Shown here piece by piece: positions 5,512 through 11,442 of a stretch of DNA of 11,442 bases. This DNA is from Bacteroidales bacterium (GTDB lineage Bacteria > Bacteroidota > Bacteroidia > Bacteroidales > JAGOPY01). Position 1 is the stretch's first letter. Each line of letters starts with the position of its first letter. The position numbers and the translations under genes were made by a program. The notes beneath the pieces were generated by a model. The model saw nothing but the letters and a program-made list of their open reading frames with translations. It did no database searches and had not been told where the DNA came from. The stretch is from assembly GCA_030638325.1 (NCBI GenBank), contig DAOWEV010000178.1, positions 1 through 11,442 of the forward strand, in the 5' to 3' direction.

Positions 5512-7023
5512 ATGGCGCTTATAAATTCGGTAATATCATGGTTAATCAGGAAGCGGATGCATCAGATAGAGCTTTTTATCAAATATCCGCATGATATGCA
5601 GGCTGAATGGTTTAAAAAATTGATTTCGGCTGCTAAAGATACCGAATGGGGCAAAAAATATGATTACAGGAGTATTACTACTGTATCTCAATTTCAGAAA
5701 CGGGTTCCCCTGAATACATACGAGGAGATAAAGCCATTCATCGACCGTTTACGGAATGGCGAGCAGAATCTACTGTGGAATTCTGACATCAAATGGTTTG
5801 CCAAATCATCCGGGACCACCAGCGATAAAAGTAAATTCATTCCGGTTAGTCCTGAAGCACTGGAAGAATGCCACTTAAAGGCTGGAAAAGATATGCTGTC
5901 ATTGTATTGTAACAATTTTCCAAACACAGCCATGTTCGATGGCCGGGGACTGGGCATCGGTGGAAGCCATAAGTTCTCGGAGATCAACAATGCTTCATAT
6001 TACGAGGGAGACCTCTCAGCTATACTTATTCAGAACCTGCCTTCCTGGGTTGAATTCATCAGGGTTCCGAAACGGAAGGTGGCCTTGATGGATGAGTGGG
6101 AAAGCAAGATAGAAATGATGGCAGATACTACCATTCCCCATAACGTATCGAGCATAACCGGCGTGCCATCATGGACCCTGCTCCTTTTAAAACGGGTTCT
6201 GGAGAAAACCGGAAAGTCTAACTTACTGGAGGTCTGGCCCAATCTGGATGTATATTTCCACGGAGGTGTGAATTTTGCCCCTTACAGGGAGCAATTTCGA
6301 AAGATCATTCCTTCGGATAGCATGAATTACATGGAGACATACAATGCGTCGGAAGGGTTTTTCGGTTTGCAGGACCAGTCTGATTCGAATGATTTATTAT
6401 TGATGTTAGACTATGGCATCTTTTATGAATTCCTGCCTATGGATGAGTTGCATTCGGAAGATCCGAAAACCCTTACCCTTGATCAGGTTGAAACAGGCAC
6501 CAACTATGCCCTGATAATCTCAACGAATGCCGGGCTGTGGCGGTATATCATTGGTGACACGGTGAGGTTCACCTCTTTAAACCCATACCGGATACAAATC
6601 ACCGGACGTACACGAAATTTTATCAATGCTTTTGGAGAAGAGCTGATAGTCGATAATGCCGACCGGGCACTTGAAATTGCCTGCAATAAATGCAAGGTTA
6701 TCGTCAGCGAGTATACTGCAGCGCCGGTTTATTTTAACCAAAATGAAAATGCAGCCCATGAATGGTTTATTGAATTCGAGACAGCGCCCGAAAACCTTGA
6801 TTTTTTCAAAGAAACCCTGGACAATGCCCTGAAATCACTGAATTCTGATTACGAGGCCAAGCGATATCATAACATGATCCTGAGGCCACCTATTATCGTA
6901 AAGGTCCCAGGTGGAACATTTTATAAATGGTTAAAAGAAAAAGGTAAACTGGGAGGTCAATACAAGGTTCCAAGACTTTCCAACGACCGGAAATTTGTGG
7001 ATGAGATAAGCCGGATGATCTGA
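5512..7023 (+). CDS. GH3-family acyl-adenylating enzyme (acid-amido synthetase-like)
   Basis: A 503-residue member of the GH3 family (ANL adenylating fold), known in plants for joining amino acids to jasmonate or auxin; the role of bacterial members is largely unknown. The three nucleotide-binding motifs are present: SSGTTSDKSKFIPVS (99-113, phosphate loop), YMETYNASEGFFG (273-285) and GLWRYIIGDTVRFT (341-354). A hinge-like GRTRNFINAFGEEL (365-378) and the C-terminal GGQYKVPRLSNDR (481-493) complete the fold. It should activate a carboxylic acid as an acyl-AMP and transfer it to an amine; neither substrate can be read here. An in-frame ATG exists at 5485, but I chose 5512 because MALINSVISW is the family's usual start. 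No partner enzyme lies next to it, as ispE is divergent and the next gene is separated by a repeat array. Confidence 0.9.
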   Translation: MALINSVISWLIRKRMHQIELFIKYPHDMQAEWFKKLISAAKDTEWGKKYDYRSITTVSQFQKRVPLNTYEEIKPFIDRLRNGEQNLLWNSDIKWFAKSSGTTSDKSKFIPVSPEALEECHLKAGKDMLSLYCNNFPNTAMFDGRGLGIGGSHKFSEINNASYYEGDLSAILIQNLPSWVEFIRVPKRKVALMDEWESKIEMMADTTIPHNVSSITGVPSWTLLLLKRVLEKTGKSNLLEVWPNLDVYFHGGVNFAPYREQFRKIIPSDSMNYMETYNASEGFFGLQDQSDSNDLLLMLDYGIFYEFLPMDELHSEDPKTLTLDQVETGTNYALIISTNAGLWRYIIGDTVRFTSLNPYRIQITGRTRNFINAFGEELIVDNADRALEIACNKCKVIVSEYTAAPVYFNQNENAAHEWFIEFETAPENLDFFKETLDNALKSLNSDYEAKRYHNMILRPPIIVKVPGGTFYKWLKEKGKLGGQYKVPRLSNDRKFVDEISRMI

Positions 7024-7028
7024 GATCT

Positions 7029-7147
7029 GAGAGTTGAGAGTTGAGAGTAGAGAGTTGAGAGACAGAAGACCGAAGTCGGAAGACCGAAGAAGGGAGAAGG
7101 AAGCAGGAACTTCGGACTCCGGTCTTCGGACTTTGGACTTTGAACTA
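7029..7147. repeat. Unbroken heptamer array downstream of the GH3 gene
   Basis: Seventeen 7-base units in one phase between the GH3 stop and the next gene. 7029-7063 is GAGAGTT-like (five units). 7064-7105 is purine-rich (AGAAGAC, CGAAGTC, GGAAGAC, CGAAGAA, GGGAGAA, GGAAGCA). 7106-7147 is GGACTT-like (GGAACTT, CGGACTC, CGGTCTT, CGGACTT, TGGACTT, TGAACTA). Segments 7070-7089 and 7110-7129 are imperfect inverted copies (16 of 20), able to form a GC-rich stem with a loop of about 20 bases that might end GH3 transcription. The first and last parts relate to the word families near 71-100. Confidence 0.8.
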
Positions 7148-7165
7148 TTTGCAGATTACTAAAAG

Positions 7166-7987
7166 ATGAAAAGATTTGATAACATAAGCATATTGTTAAT
7201 CTCATTGACTGTCATTATTTTTTTTGCAGGTTTTATGCCTGCCGGGATAACTGAAAAAAGAAAGATAGAGACAGACGGGAAGCTGCTTGCTTCTGATGCC
7301 TTGGGAAACATATACATTGCCAGGGATTATGAGCTTTCTAAATACGATAAAGATGGCAACCTGCTATACACTTATAGCAATTTCCTGGCGGGGAACATAT
7401 ATGGGATTGATGCCGCCGATCCATTTAAGATCCTGGTATATTACATGGATTTCAGCCAGATCGATATCCTGGACAACACCCTCAGCCGGTCGGCTGAGCC
7501 CATCCTGCTGCAGGTGTATGGTCTCGAACTGGCCACCCTTGTTTGCAGATCTTACAATAACGGTATCTGGGTTTATGACTCACAAAACTTCGAACTGGTC
7601 AGGCTTGATCAGCAGATGCAAATATCGGACAGGACGGGGAACATCAGCCAGATCACAGGTAATGATATCAATCCAAATTATCTCCTGGAATCTGAAAACA
7701 TGGTATACCTGAATGATCCGCAAAGCGGGATCCTTGTTTTTGATAAGTACGGTACTTATTTCACTACCTATTCTTTTACCAATATCAAATCTTTCCAGGT
7801 CTTTGATGGTAAAATCATGTATCCTGAAAATGGAGAGCTGAAAATATTTGACACACAGAAGCTATTGAAATCCAGCATAAAACAACCTTTGGATGACCCC
7901 CTGGACATGAAGATGAGCCTGGAGATCACACCCCATCAGCTTTTTGTACTGGATCAAACACATCTTTATATCTTTGTTGAAAACTAA
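7166..7987 (+). CDS. Exported or membrane-anchored beta-propeller-like protein of unknown function
   Basis: A 273-residue protein I cannot assign to a named gene. Residues 7-24 form one strong hydrophobic helix after MKRFDN, with no clear signal-peptidase site or lipobox, so it may be anchored in the inner membrane facing the periplasm or secreted. The rest has repeated segments in the style of NHL or WD-like propellers: GNIYIARDYELSKYDKDGNL (47-66), GIWVYDSQNFELVRLDQQ (133-150), MVYLNDPQSGILVFDKYGT (179-197), GKIMYPENGELKIFDTQKL (215-233) and LFVLDQTHLYIFVEN (259-273). Spacing suggests about five or six blades. There are no catalytic motifs; a binding or scaffold role is likely but unproven. 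The deoxynucleoside kinase gene starts 30 bases downstream on the same strand. No clear promoter was found, and the repeat array ends just upstream. Confidence 0.8.
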   Translation: MKRFDNISILLISLTVIIFFAGFMPAGITEKRKIETDGKLLASDALGNIYIARDYELSKYDKDGNLLYTYSNFLAGNIYGIDAADPFKILVYYMDFSQIDILDNTLSRSAEPILLQVYGLELATLVCRSYNNGIWVYDSQNFELVRLDQQMQISDRTGNISQITGNDINPNYLLESENMVYLNDPQSGILVFDKYGTYFTTYSFTNIKSFQVFDGKIMYPENGELKIFDTQKLLKSSIKQPLDDPLDMKMSLEITPHQLFVLDQTHLYIFVEN

Positions 7988-8002
7988 TATTGTTTAATTT
8001 TA
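7973..8002 (+). promoter_or_regulatory. Weak promoter candidate for the kinase gene
   Basis: TTTG at 7973-7976, an 18-base spacer, and TAATTTTA at 7995-8002 (one base off TAnnTTTG), 15 bases before the ATG at 8018. It overlaps the last codons of the preceding gene. The spacer is one base short of the usual range, so read-through from the upstream gene is equally likely. Confidence 0.25.
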
Positions 8003-8017
8003 CCAAAAAACATTTCT

Positions 8018-8635
8018 ATGCATATTGCAGTAGCTGGTAATATCGGTTCCGGAAAGACTACACTGACCGGGTTGCTATCAAAGCATTTCGACTGGGATGC
8101 ACATTATGAAGATGTTGAATCCAATCCTTATCTGAATAGTTTTTATGAAGATATGCAACGCTGGTCATTCAATCTTCAGATATATTTTCTAAACAGCAGG
8201 TTCCGTCAGATCCTGTCGATTCGCAAAAGTGGGAAATCAGTTATACAGGACCGGACCATATATGAAGATGCATATATTTTCGCTCCCAACCTGCATTCCA
8301 TGAACCTTATGGAGACAAGGGATTTTGAAAACTACAGTGCCTTATTTGAACTCATGAGCTCCTTCATTCAACCCCCGGACCTATTGATATACCTGCATTC
8401 AAGTGTTCCTAACCTGGTTCAGCAAATACAGCGAAGGGGAAGGGTTTATGAAGAATCCATCCGCATTGATTATCTGAAAAGCCTGAATGAAAGATATGAA
8501 GCATGGATAGGGAAATACAAGCTTGGGAAACTGCTGATCATAGACGTGGATGAAATTAATTTTGCAGATAATCCCAAAGAACTGGGTCTGATCATCGAGA
8601 GGGTCAACGCCGAGATCCACGGTTTGTTTGATTGA
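8018..8635 (+). CDS. Deoxynucleoside kinase (dAK/dGK/dCK family)
   Basis: A 205-residue P-loop kinase of the deoxynucleoside kinase family, which phosphorylates deoxynucleosides with ATP for dNTP salvage in the cytoplasm. The Walker A motif is GNIGSGKT (7-14). EDVESNPYL (31-39) carries the expected catalytic base glutamate, the family DRT motif is QDRTIYEDAYIF (77-88), and the arginine-rich LID is IQRRGRVYEESI (137-148). Length matches bacterial members of about 200-220 residues. Substrate preference (deoxyadenosine, deoxyguanosine or deoxycytidine) cannot be read reliably. The gene lies 30 bases after the propeller-like gene and 23 bases before kdsB, so it probably belongs to one transcription unit with kdsB. 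Confidence 0.93.
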   Translation: MHIAVAGNIGSGKTTLTGLLSKHFDWDAHYEDVESNPYLNSFYEDMQRWSFNLQIYFLNSRFRQILSIRKSGKSVIQDRTIYEDAYIFAPNLHSMNLMETRDFENYSALFELMSSFIQPPDLLIYLHSSVPNLVQQIQRRGRVYEESIRIDYLKSLNERYEAWIGKYKLGKLLIIDVDEINFADNPKELGLIIERVNAEIHGLFD

Positions 8636-8658
8636 TCTATCATCAAAAAGAATTCAGG

Positions 8659-9414
8659 ATGAACATACTTGGTGTTATACCTGTTAGATACGCTTCAACA
8701 CGTTTTCCAGGGAAACCGCTTGCCATGATCCATGGCAAATCCATGATACAAAGGGTTTATGAACAGGCTTCCAAATCCGCCTCCCTGCACAAGGTGGTTG
8801 TCGCTACAGATGACAACCGTATTTTTGACCATGTGAAGAATTTTGGGGGAACGGTGCTGATGACTTCAGCGGAGCACAACAGTGGTACCGAACGTTGCCA
8901 TGAAGCCTTCAACATGATCTCACGGCAAAAGGATAACATAAACTGGAACCTTGTGATCAACATTCAGGGTGATGAGCCACTTATAGACCCTTCACAGATC
9001 GATAAGCTGGCATCCCTGTTCACCAACAACGATCAGGTTTTGATCGGCACGCTGGCAAAAAAGATAACCGACCTGTTTGAAATCACAGATCAGAATATCG
9101 TAAAAGTCATTCTCGATCATAACAAAAAAGCCCTGTATTTCAGCAGGTTACCAATCCCATTCGTAAAAGATCTACCGGAAACAGCATGGTTGACCTGGTC
9201 GCGGCATTACAAACATATCGGACTTTATGCCTACCGGCCGTCGATCCTGCATGAGCTGATCGCACTTCCACCCTCCCCTCTCGAAACGGCTGAATCGCTG
9301 GAGCAACTCAGGTGGATTGAAAATGGCTATGATATTTATGTCGAAATTACTGAAACTGAAAGCATTTCGGTTGATACACCTGATGACTTATCAAAAATTA
9401 CTAACATCATTTGA
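8659..9414 (+). CDS. kdsB: 3-deoxy-manno-octulosonate cytidylyltransferase
   Basis: A 251-residue CMP-Kdo synthetase: it couples CTP and Kdo to CMP-Kdo, the activated sugar for the LPS inner core. Signatures are IPVRYASTRFPGKPL (7-21, CTP-binding loop), VATDD (48-52), NSGTERC (74-80), NIQGDEPLID (101-110, metal ligand Asp105), YFSRLPIPF (160-168), HIGLYAYR (186-193), ESLEQLRWIENG (212-223) and SVDTPDDL (237-244, second metal aspartate Asp239). All are intact and the length is standard. The open frame extends upstream to a TTG at 8632 that overlaps the kinase stop; ATG 8659 gives the family start MNILGVIPVR and follows an AGG. It shows that the organism makes Kdo-containing LPS or lipooligosaccharide and fits with the LptF/G-type gene nearby. 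Confidence 0.97.
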   Translation: MNILGVIPVRYASTRFPGKPLAMIHGKSMIQRVYEQASKSASLHKVVVATDDNRIFDHVKNFGGTVLMTSAEHNSGTERCHEAFNMISRQKDNINWNLVINIQGDEPLIDPSQIDKLASLFTNNDQVLIGTLAKKITDLFEITDQNIVKVILDHNKKALYFSRLPIPFVKDLPETAWLTWSRHYKHIGLYAYRPSILHELIALPPSPLETAESLEQLRWIENGYDIYVEITETESISVDTPDDLSKITNII

Positions 9415-9442
9415 ATCTTTAGCAAGCATTGTTGTAAATTAG
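9410..9442 (+). promoter_or_regulatory. Putative promoter for the HU-SPOR gene
   Basis: TTTG at 9410-9413 overlaps the kdsB stop codon. A 21-base spacer leads to TAAATTAG at 9435-9442, one base off TAnnTTTG. The box ends eight bases before the ATG at 9451, implying a leader of only a few bases. The gene could be read both from here and by read-through from kdsB. Confidence 0.35.
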
Positions 9443-9450
9443 CGCAGAAT

Positions 9451-10497
9451 ATGGCCCCTGCAAAACCTATTGATGAATATATCCTGGAACTGCTTTATCA
9501 GCATGAATGTGTGATATTGCCCGGTTTTGGAGGGTTTATCACGAACTACAAACCGGCGGAAGTACATCCCTTGCAAAATCGGTTTGAGCCGCCTTCAAAA
9601 TCCGTCAGGTTCAATATCAACCTAAAAGATAATGACGGGCTGCTGGTAAACCACCTTGCCACCCGGGAAGATATCTCCTATCCTGACGCAAAAAAGTTTG
9701 TCGGGGAGTTTTCAGAAAATTGCCTTGAAGTACTTAACAAAGGGAATATTGTGCAGTTCAGGCACCTCGGAGCTTTTACAAAACAACGTGACAATATTGT
9801 TACCTTCAAACCGGAGGTCATACCAAACCTGAATGAAGGATCTTTCGGACTGGTTCCGATTATCTCACCTCCAATCAACAGGAGACCGGAGATTAAACCC
9901 CGGACTATTCGTTTTGAAGACCGAAAACCCCGCCATAAGAAAACCAGGTTTCCTGCTTCTGTAAAATGGACGGTATCATTGGCTATTCCGGTCATGGCTT
10001 TTCTTTTATGGGGCATTATCAATCCTTCTGCTGTAAATCAAATCAAGACCGGTTACACAGGAATGGGAGCCTTTGAATTATACAGGAACCTTTACCGGAT
10101 CAGTCATCATAATGTGGAAACTGACCATAAAACCAAATCTGTCTCTTCTTTCGAATCCAATGACATTGCTGAAAAACATCAACTCCCTGAAGAAAATATT
10201 ACCGAATTGCCTGTTGCCGGAGAAACATCAGAAAAGGAAAACCCGAAAGAAATCATACAGGAGTCATTATCACCTCGGTATTATATCATAGGCGGCTCAT
10301 TCAGGAGCATTAAACTGGCCCGGAAGTTCTCAGAAGAATTAGCAAGTAAAGGATATGACCCGGTGGTGATGCCGATCAATGACCAGGGAAATATCCGTGT
10401 CAGTTATTTTGGGGCTGCGGTCAGGGAAGATGCCCTCGATGATCTCGATATTATCAGGTATGATGAAAACCCACAAGCCTGGCTCCTGAAGATCTGA
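9451..10497 (+). CDS. HU-like (HU-CCDC81 type) DNA-binding protein with TM helix and SPOR domain
   Basis: A 348-residue protein with three parts. Residues 1-130 are two tandem HU/IHF-like domains of the bacterial CCDC81 type: IDEYILELLYQHECVILPGF (7-26) opens the first, and the second spans about 65-130 with NIVQFRHLGAFT (99-110). A basic stretch (about 150-167) precedes one membrane helix (about 170-191). A low-complexity polar linker follows (about 205-270), then a C-terminal SPOR domain (about 275-348, PRYYIIGGSFRSIKLARKFS at 275-294). The topology would place HU domains in the cytoplasm and SPOR in the periplasm, where SPOR domains bind glycan strands stripped of stem peptides at the division site. 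The combination suggests a link between nucleoid and septal cell wall. This role is proposed for the family and not shown here. Confidence 0.88.
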   Translation: MAPAKPIDEYILELLYQHECVILPGFGGFITNYKPAEVHPLQNRFEPPSKSVRFNINLKDNDGLLVNHLATREDISYPDAKKFVGEFSENCLEVLNKGNIVQFRHLGAFTKQRDNIVTFKPEVIPNLNEGSFGLVPIISPPINRRPEIKPRTIRFEDRKPRHKKTRFPASVKWTVSLAIPVMAFLLWGIINPSAVNQIKTGYTGMGAFELYRNLYRISHHNVETDHKTKSVSSFESNDIAEKHQLPEENITELPVAGETSEKENPKEIIQESLSPRYYIIGGSFRSIKLARKFSEELASKGYDPVVMPINDQGNIRVSYFGAAVREDALDDLDIIRYDENPQAWLLKI

Positions 10498-10596
10498 CCT
10501 CACCAATCCCTAACGCAACACAAGACTGCAACAAAAAACAAACAACATGTTGGTTAGTTTTGCGAATTAAGTGACTAACATTAAAAGCACTTTTGA
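10498..10596 (+). promoter_or_regulatory. trmB leader with -7 box and palindrome
   Basis: This 99-base spacer holds TAGTTTTG at 10555-10562, a full TAnnTTTG match 34 bases before the GTG start, without a TTTG at the right distance upstream. The perfect 10-base palindrome CAACATGTTG (10543-10552) lies directly upstream of the box, in the interval between -7 and -33, where a repressor could act. Weakly 7-phased A/C-rich words (10513-10547) precede it. No terminator for the upstream gene is evident. Confidence 0.35.
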
Positions 10597-11268
10597 GTGG
10601 CGAAGAAAAAACTGATCAGGTTCGATGAAAATGTCACGTTCGATCATCTTTTCCAGCTATCGTATGATGAGTTGATGAAAGGATTTCCGCTGACAGGCAA
10701 ATGGCGACGGGATTATTTTAAAAATGATCATCCGGTGATACTTGAATTGGGGTGCGGAAAAGGTGAATATACTGTCGGGCTGGCACAAAGATATCCTGAA
10801 AAGAATTTCATAGGGGTAGATATCAAAGGAGCCAGGATGTGGAGAGGCTGTAAGACAGTACAGGAGAAAGAGTTAAAAAACGTAGCATTTATCAGGACGA
10901 AGATCGATCTGATTGAACATTATTTCGAACAGGATGAGGTGAATGAGATATGGCTTACTTTTCCGGACCCGCAACCAAAAAAGATCAATGCAAAAAAACG
11001 CTTATCGTCTCCCCAATTCCTGAAACACTATGGTAAGGTCATGAAGGAAGGCGGTATCATCCACCTCAAGACAGACAATTCACAATTGTTTGAATACACC
11101 CTGGAAATCATTCAGGAACACCGGCTGGAGCTGGTTTGTCAGACCCATGATCTGTATGCTTCTGATCACAAGGGGCCGGCCGGTGATATCTTCACCTTTT
11201 ACGAGGAAATGTTCCGGGACAAAGGACAAAAGATCAAGTACCTGCAATTTAGAATGAAAAAAATGTAA
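10597..11268 (+). CDS. trmB: tRNA (guanine-N7-)-methyltransferase
   Basis: A 223-residue SAM-dependent methyltransferase that makes m7G46 in the variable loop of tRNAs. Motif I is LELGCGKGEYT (49-59), the SAM-ribose acidic segment is GVDIKGARMW (73-82), and the family motif is IWLTFPDPQPKK (118-129), with Gln where many proteobacterial enzymes have Trp. HLKTDNSQLFEYT (156-168) and the C-terminal TFYEEMF (200-206) are also typical. The start is GTG: an in-frame TGA lies immediately before it (10594-10596), and the next in-frame ATG is at codon 27, which would remove conserved N-terminal sequence. The GTG is therefore the only sensible start visible. The gene is complete and probably driven by the box at 10555. 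Confidence 0.95.
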   Translation: MAKKKLIRFDENVTFDHLFQLSYDELMKGFPLTGKWRRDYFKNDHPVILELGCGKGEYTVGLAQRYPEKNFIGVDIKGARMWRGCKTVQEKELKNVAFIRTKIDLIEHYFEQDEVNEIWLTFPDPQPKKINAKKRLSSPQFLKHYGKVMKEGGIIHLKTDNSQLFEYTLEIIQEHRLELVCQTHDLYASDHKGPAGDIFTFYEEMFRDKGQKIKYLQFRMKKM

Positions 11269-11303
11269 TTATTTAGCTTTGACGTTTAATTAATCAGTGT
11301 TAA

Positions 11304-11401
11304 ACAAAACACAAAAATAGAATATCTAAATCCGAATTTCTAATCCCGATAGCTATCGGGATAAACAATACCAAATGACAAAAGCACAAAATGCAAAACC
11401 G
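11304..11401. repeat. Heptamer array with embedded palindrome, downstream of trmB
   Basis: Fourteen 7-base units in one phase: ACAAAAC, ACAAAAA, TAGAATA, TCTAAAT, CCGAATT, TCTAATC, CCGATAG, CTATCGG, GATAAAC, AATACCA, AATGACA, AAAGCAC, AAAATGC, AAAACCG. Individual units differ, but neighbours share positions (for example TCTAAAT/TCTAATC and CCGAATT/CCGATAG). The remainder of the window up to 11442 shows nothing I can name. Confidence 0.55.
11343..11362. terminator. 20-bp perfect palindrome, possible bidirectional terminator
   Basis: ATCCCGATAGCTATCGGGAT is its own reverse complement. As RNA it forms an 8-base-pair stem with an AGCT loop. It lies 74 bases after the trmB stop. There is no U-run on either side, so intrinsic termination would be atypical. 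I recall CCCGATAGCTATCGGG as a common intergenic motif in Bacteroidota genomes, so it may be a dispersed repeat with an end-of-gene role. Confidence 0.5.
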
Positions 11402-11442
11402 CATGTTCCGTGAGAAATCCTTTATTTTAAACAATTGGTTAT

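Noticed and set aside
6957..7205. Minus-strand open frame of 82 codons across the 7029-7147 array
   Set aside because: Its Ser/Leu/Pro-rich product is the translation of the repeat array, and it overlaps two real genes in antisense.
130..11268. A defence, secretion, toxin or biosynthetic gene cluster
   Set aside because: Every gene except 7166-7987 belongs to a widespread housekeeping or known family, and none shows defence or cluster signatures.
11343..11362. Insertion-sequence end or attachment site at the palindrome
   Set aside because: There is no transposase or integrase nearby, no duplication flanking it, and the motif seems a common intergenic palindrome in this phylum.

Overview
The window reads as an ordinary chromosomal stretch of a Bacteroidota bacterium, most likely Bacteroidales or a related group. 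The reasons are gene content and style. It has a Tgt followed by a YjgP/YjgQ (LptF/LptG-type) permease, a GH3-family protein starting MALINS, an HU-like/SPOR fusion of the kind described in Bacteroidota, and several promoter-like sites of the Bacteroidota type (-7 TAnnTTTG, sometimes with TTTG near -33). Shine-Dalgarno sequences are mostly weak or absent. Kdo synthesis (kdsB) and an LPS-export-type permease point to a Gram-negative envelope. I see no phage, transposase, CRISPR, rRNA or tRNA gene, so this is mainly a housekeeping region.

Layout: 130-1880 on the minus strand holds a membrane glycosyltransferase gene whose end overlaps an ECF-type sigma factor gene by 10 bases. Divergent from it on the plus strand are tgt (2034-3164) and an LptF/LptG-family permease (3341-4417). 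ispE (4418-5233, minus) converges on the permease with no base between the two stop codons. Divergent from ispE is a GH3-family adenylating enzyme (5512-7023). Then come a plus-strand series: an exported beta-propeller-like protein of unknown role (7166-7987), a deoxynucleoside kinase (8018-8635), kdsB (8659-9414), and an HU-HU-TM-SPOR protein (9451-10497). trmB (10597-11268) starts at GTG and has its own putative promoter.

Functions group loosely: envelope/LPS (glycosyltransferase, LptF/G, KdsB, SPOR protein), tRNA modification (Tgt for queuosine, TrmB for m7G46), isoprenoid precursor synthesis (IspE), nucleotide salvage (kinase) and transcription control (sigma factor).

The most unusual signal lies outside the genes. 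Every spacer of about 130 bases or more is largely built from short words repeated at a strict 7- or 8-base period: 1-42, 71-98, 1958-2006, 3187-3282, 5309-5357 with 5440-5471, 7029-7147 and 11304-11401. In several places one word changes into a different word without breaking phase, and two spacers contain imperfect inverted arms. Closely spaced genes lack these arrays. One word family (GGACTTC-type) occurs in two spacers 7 kb apart, in both orientations. No gap between genes exceeds 300 bases.
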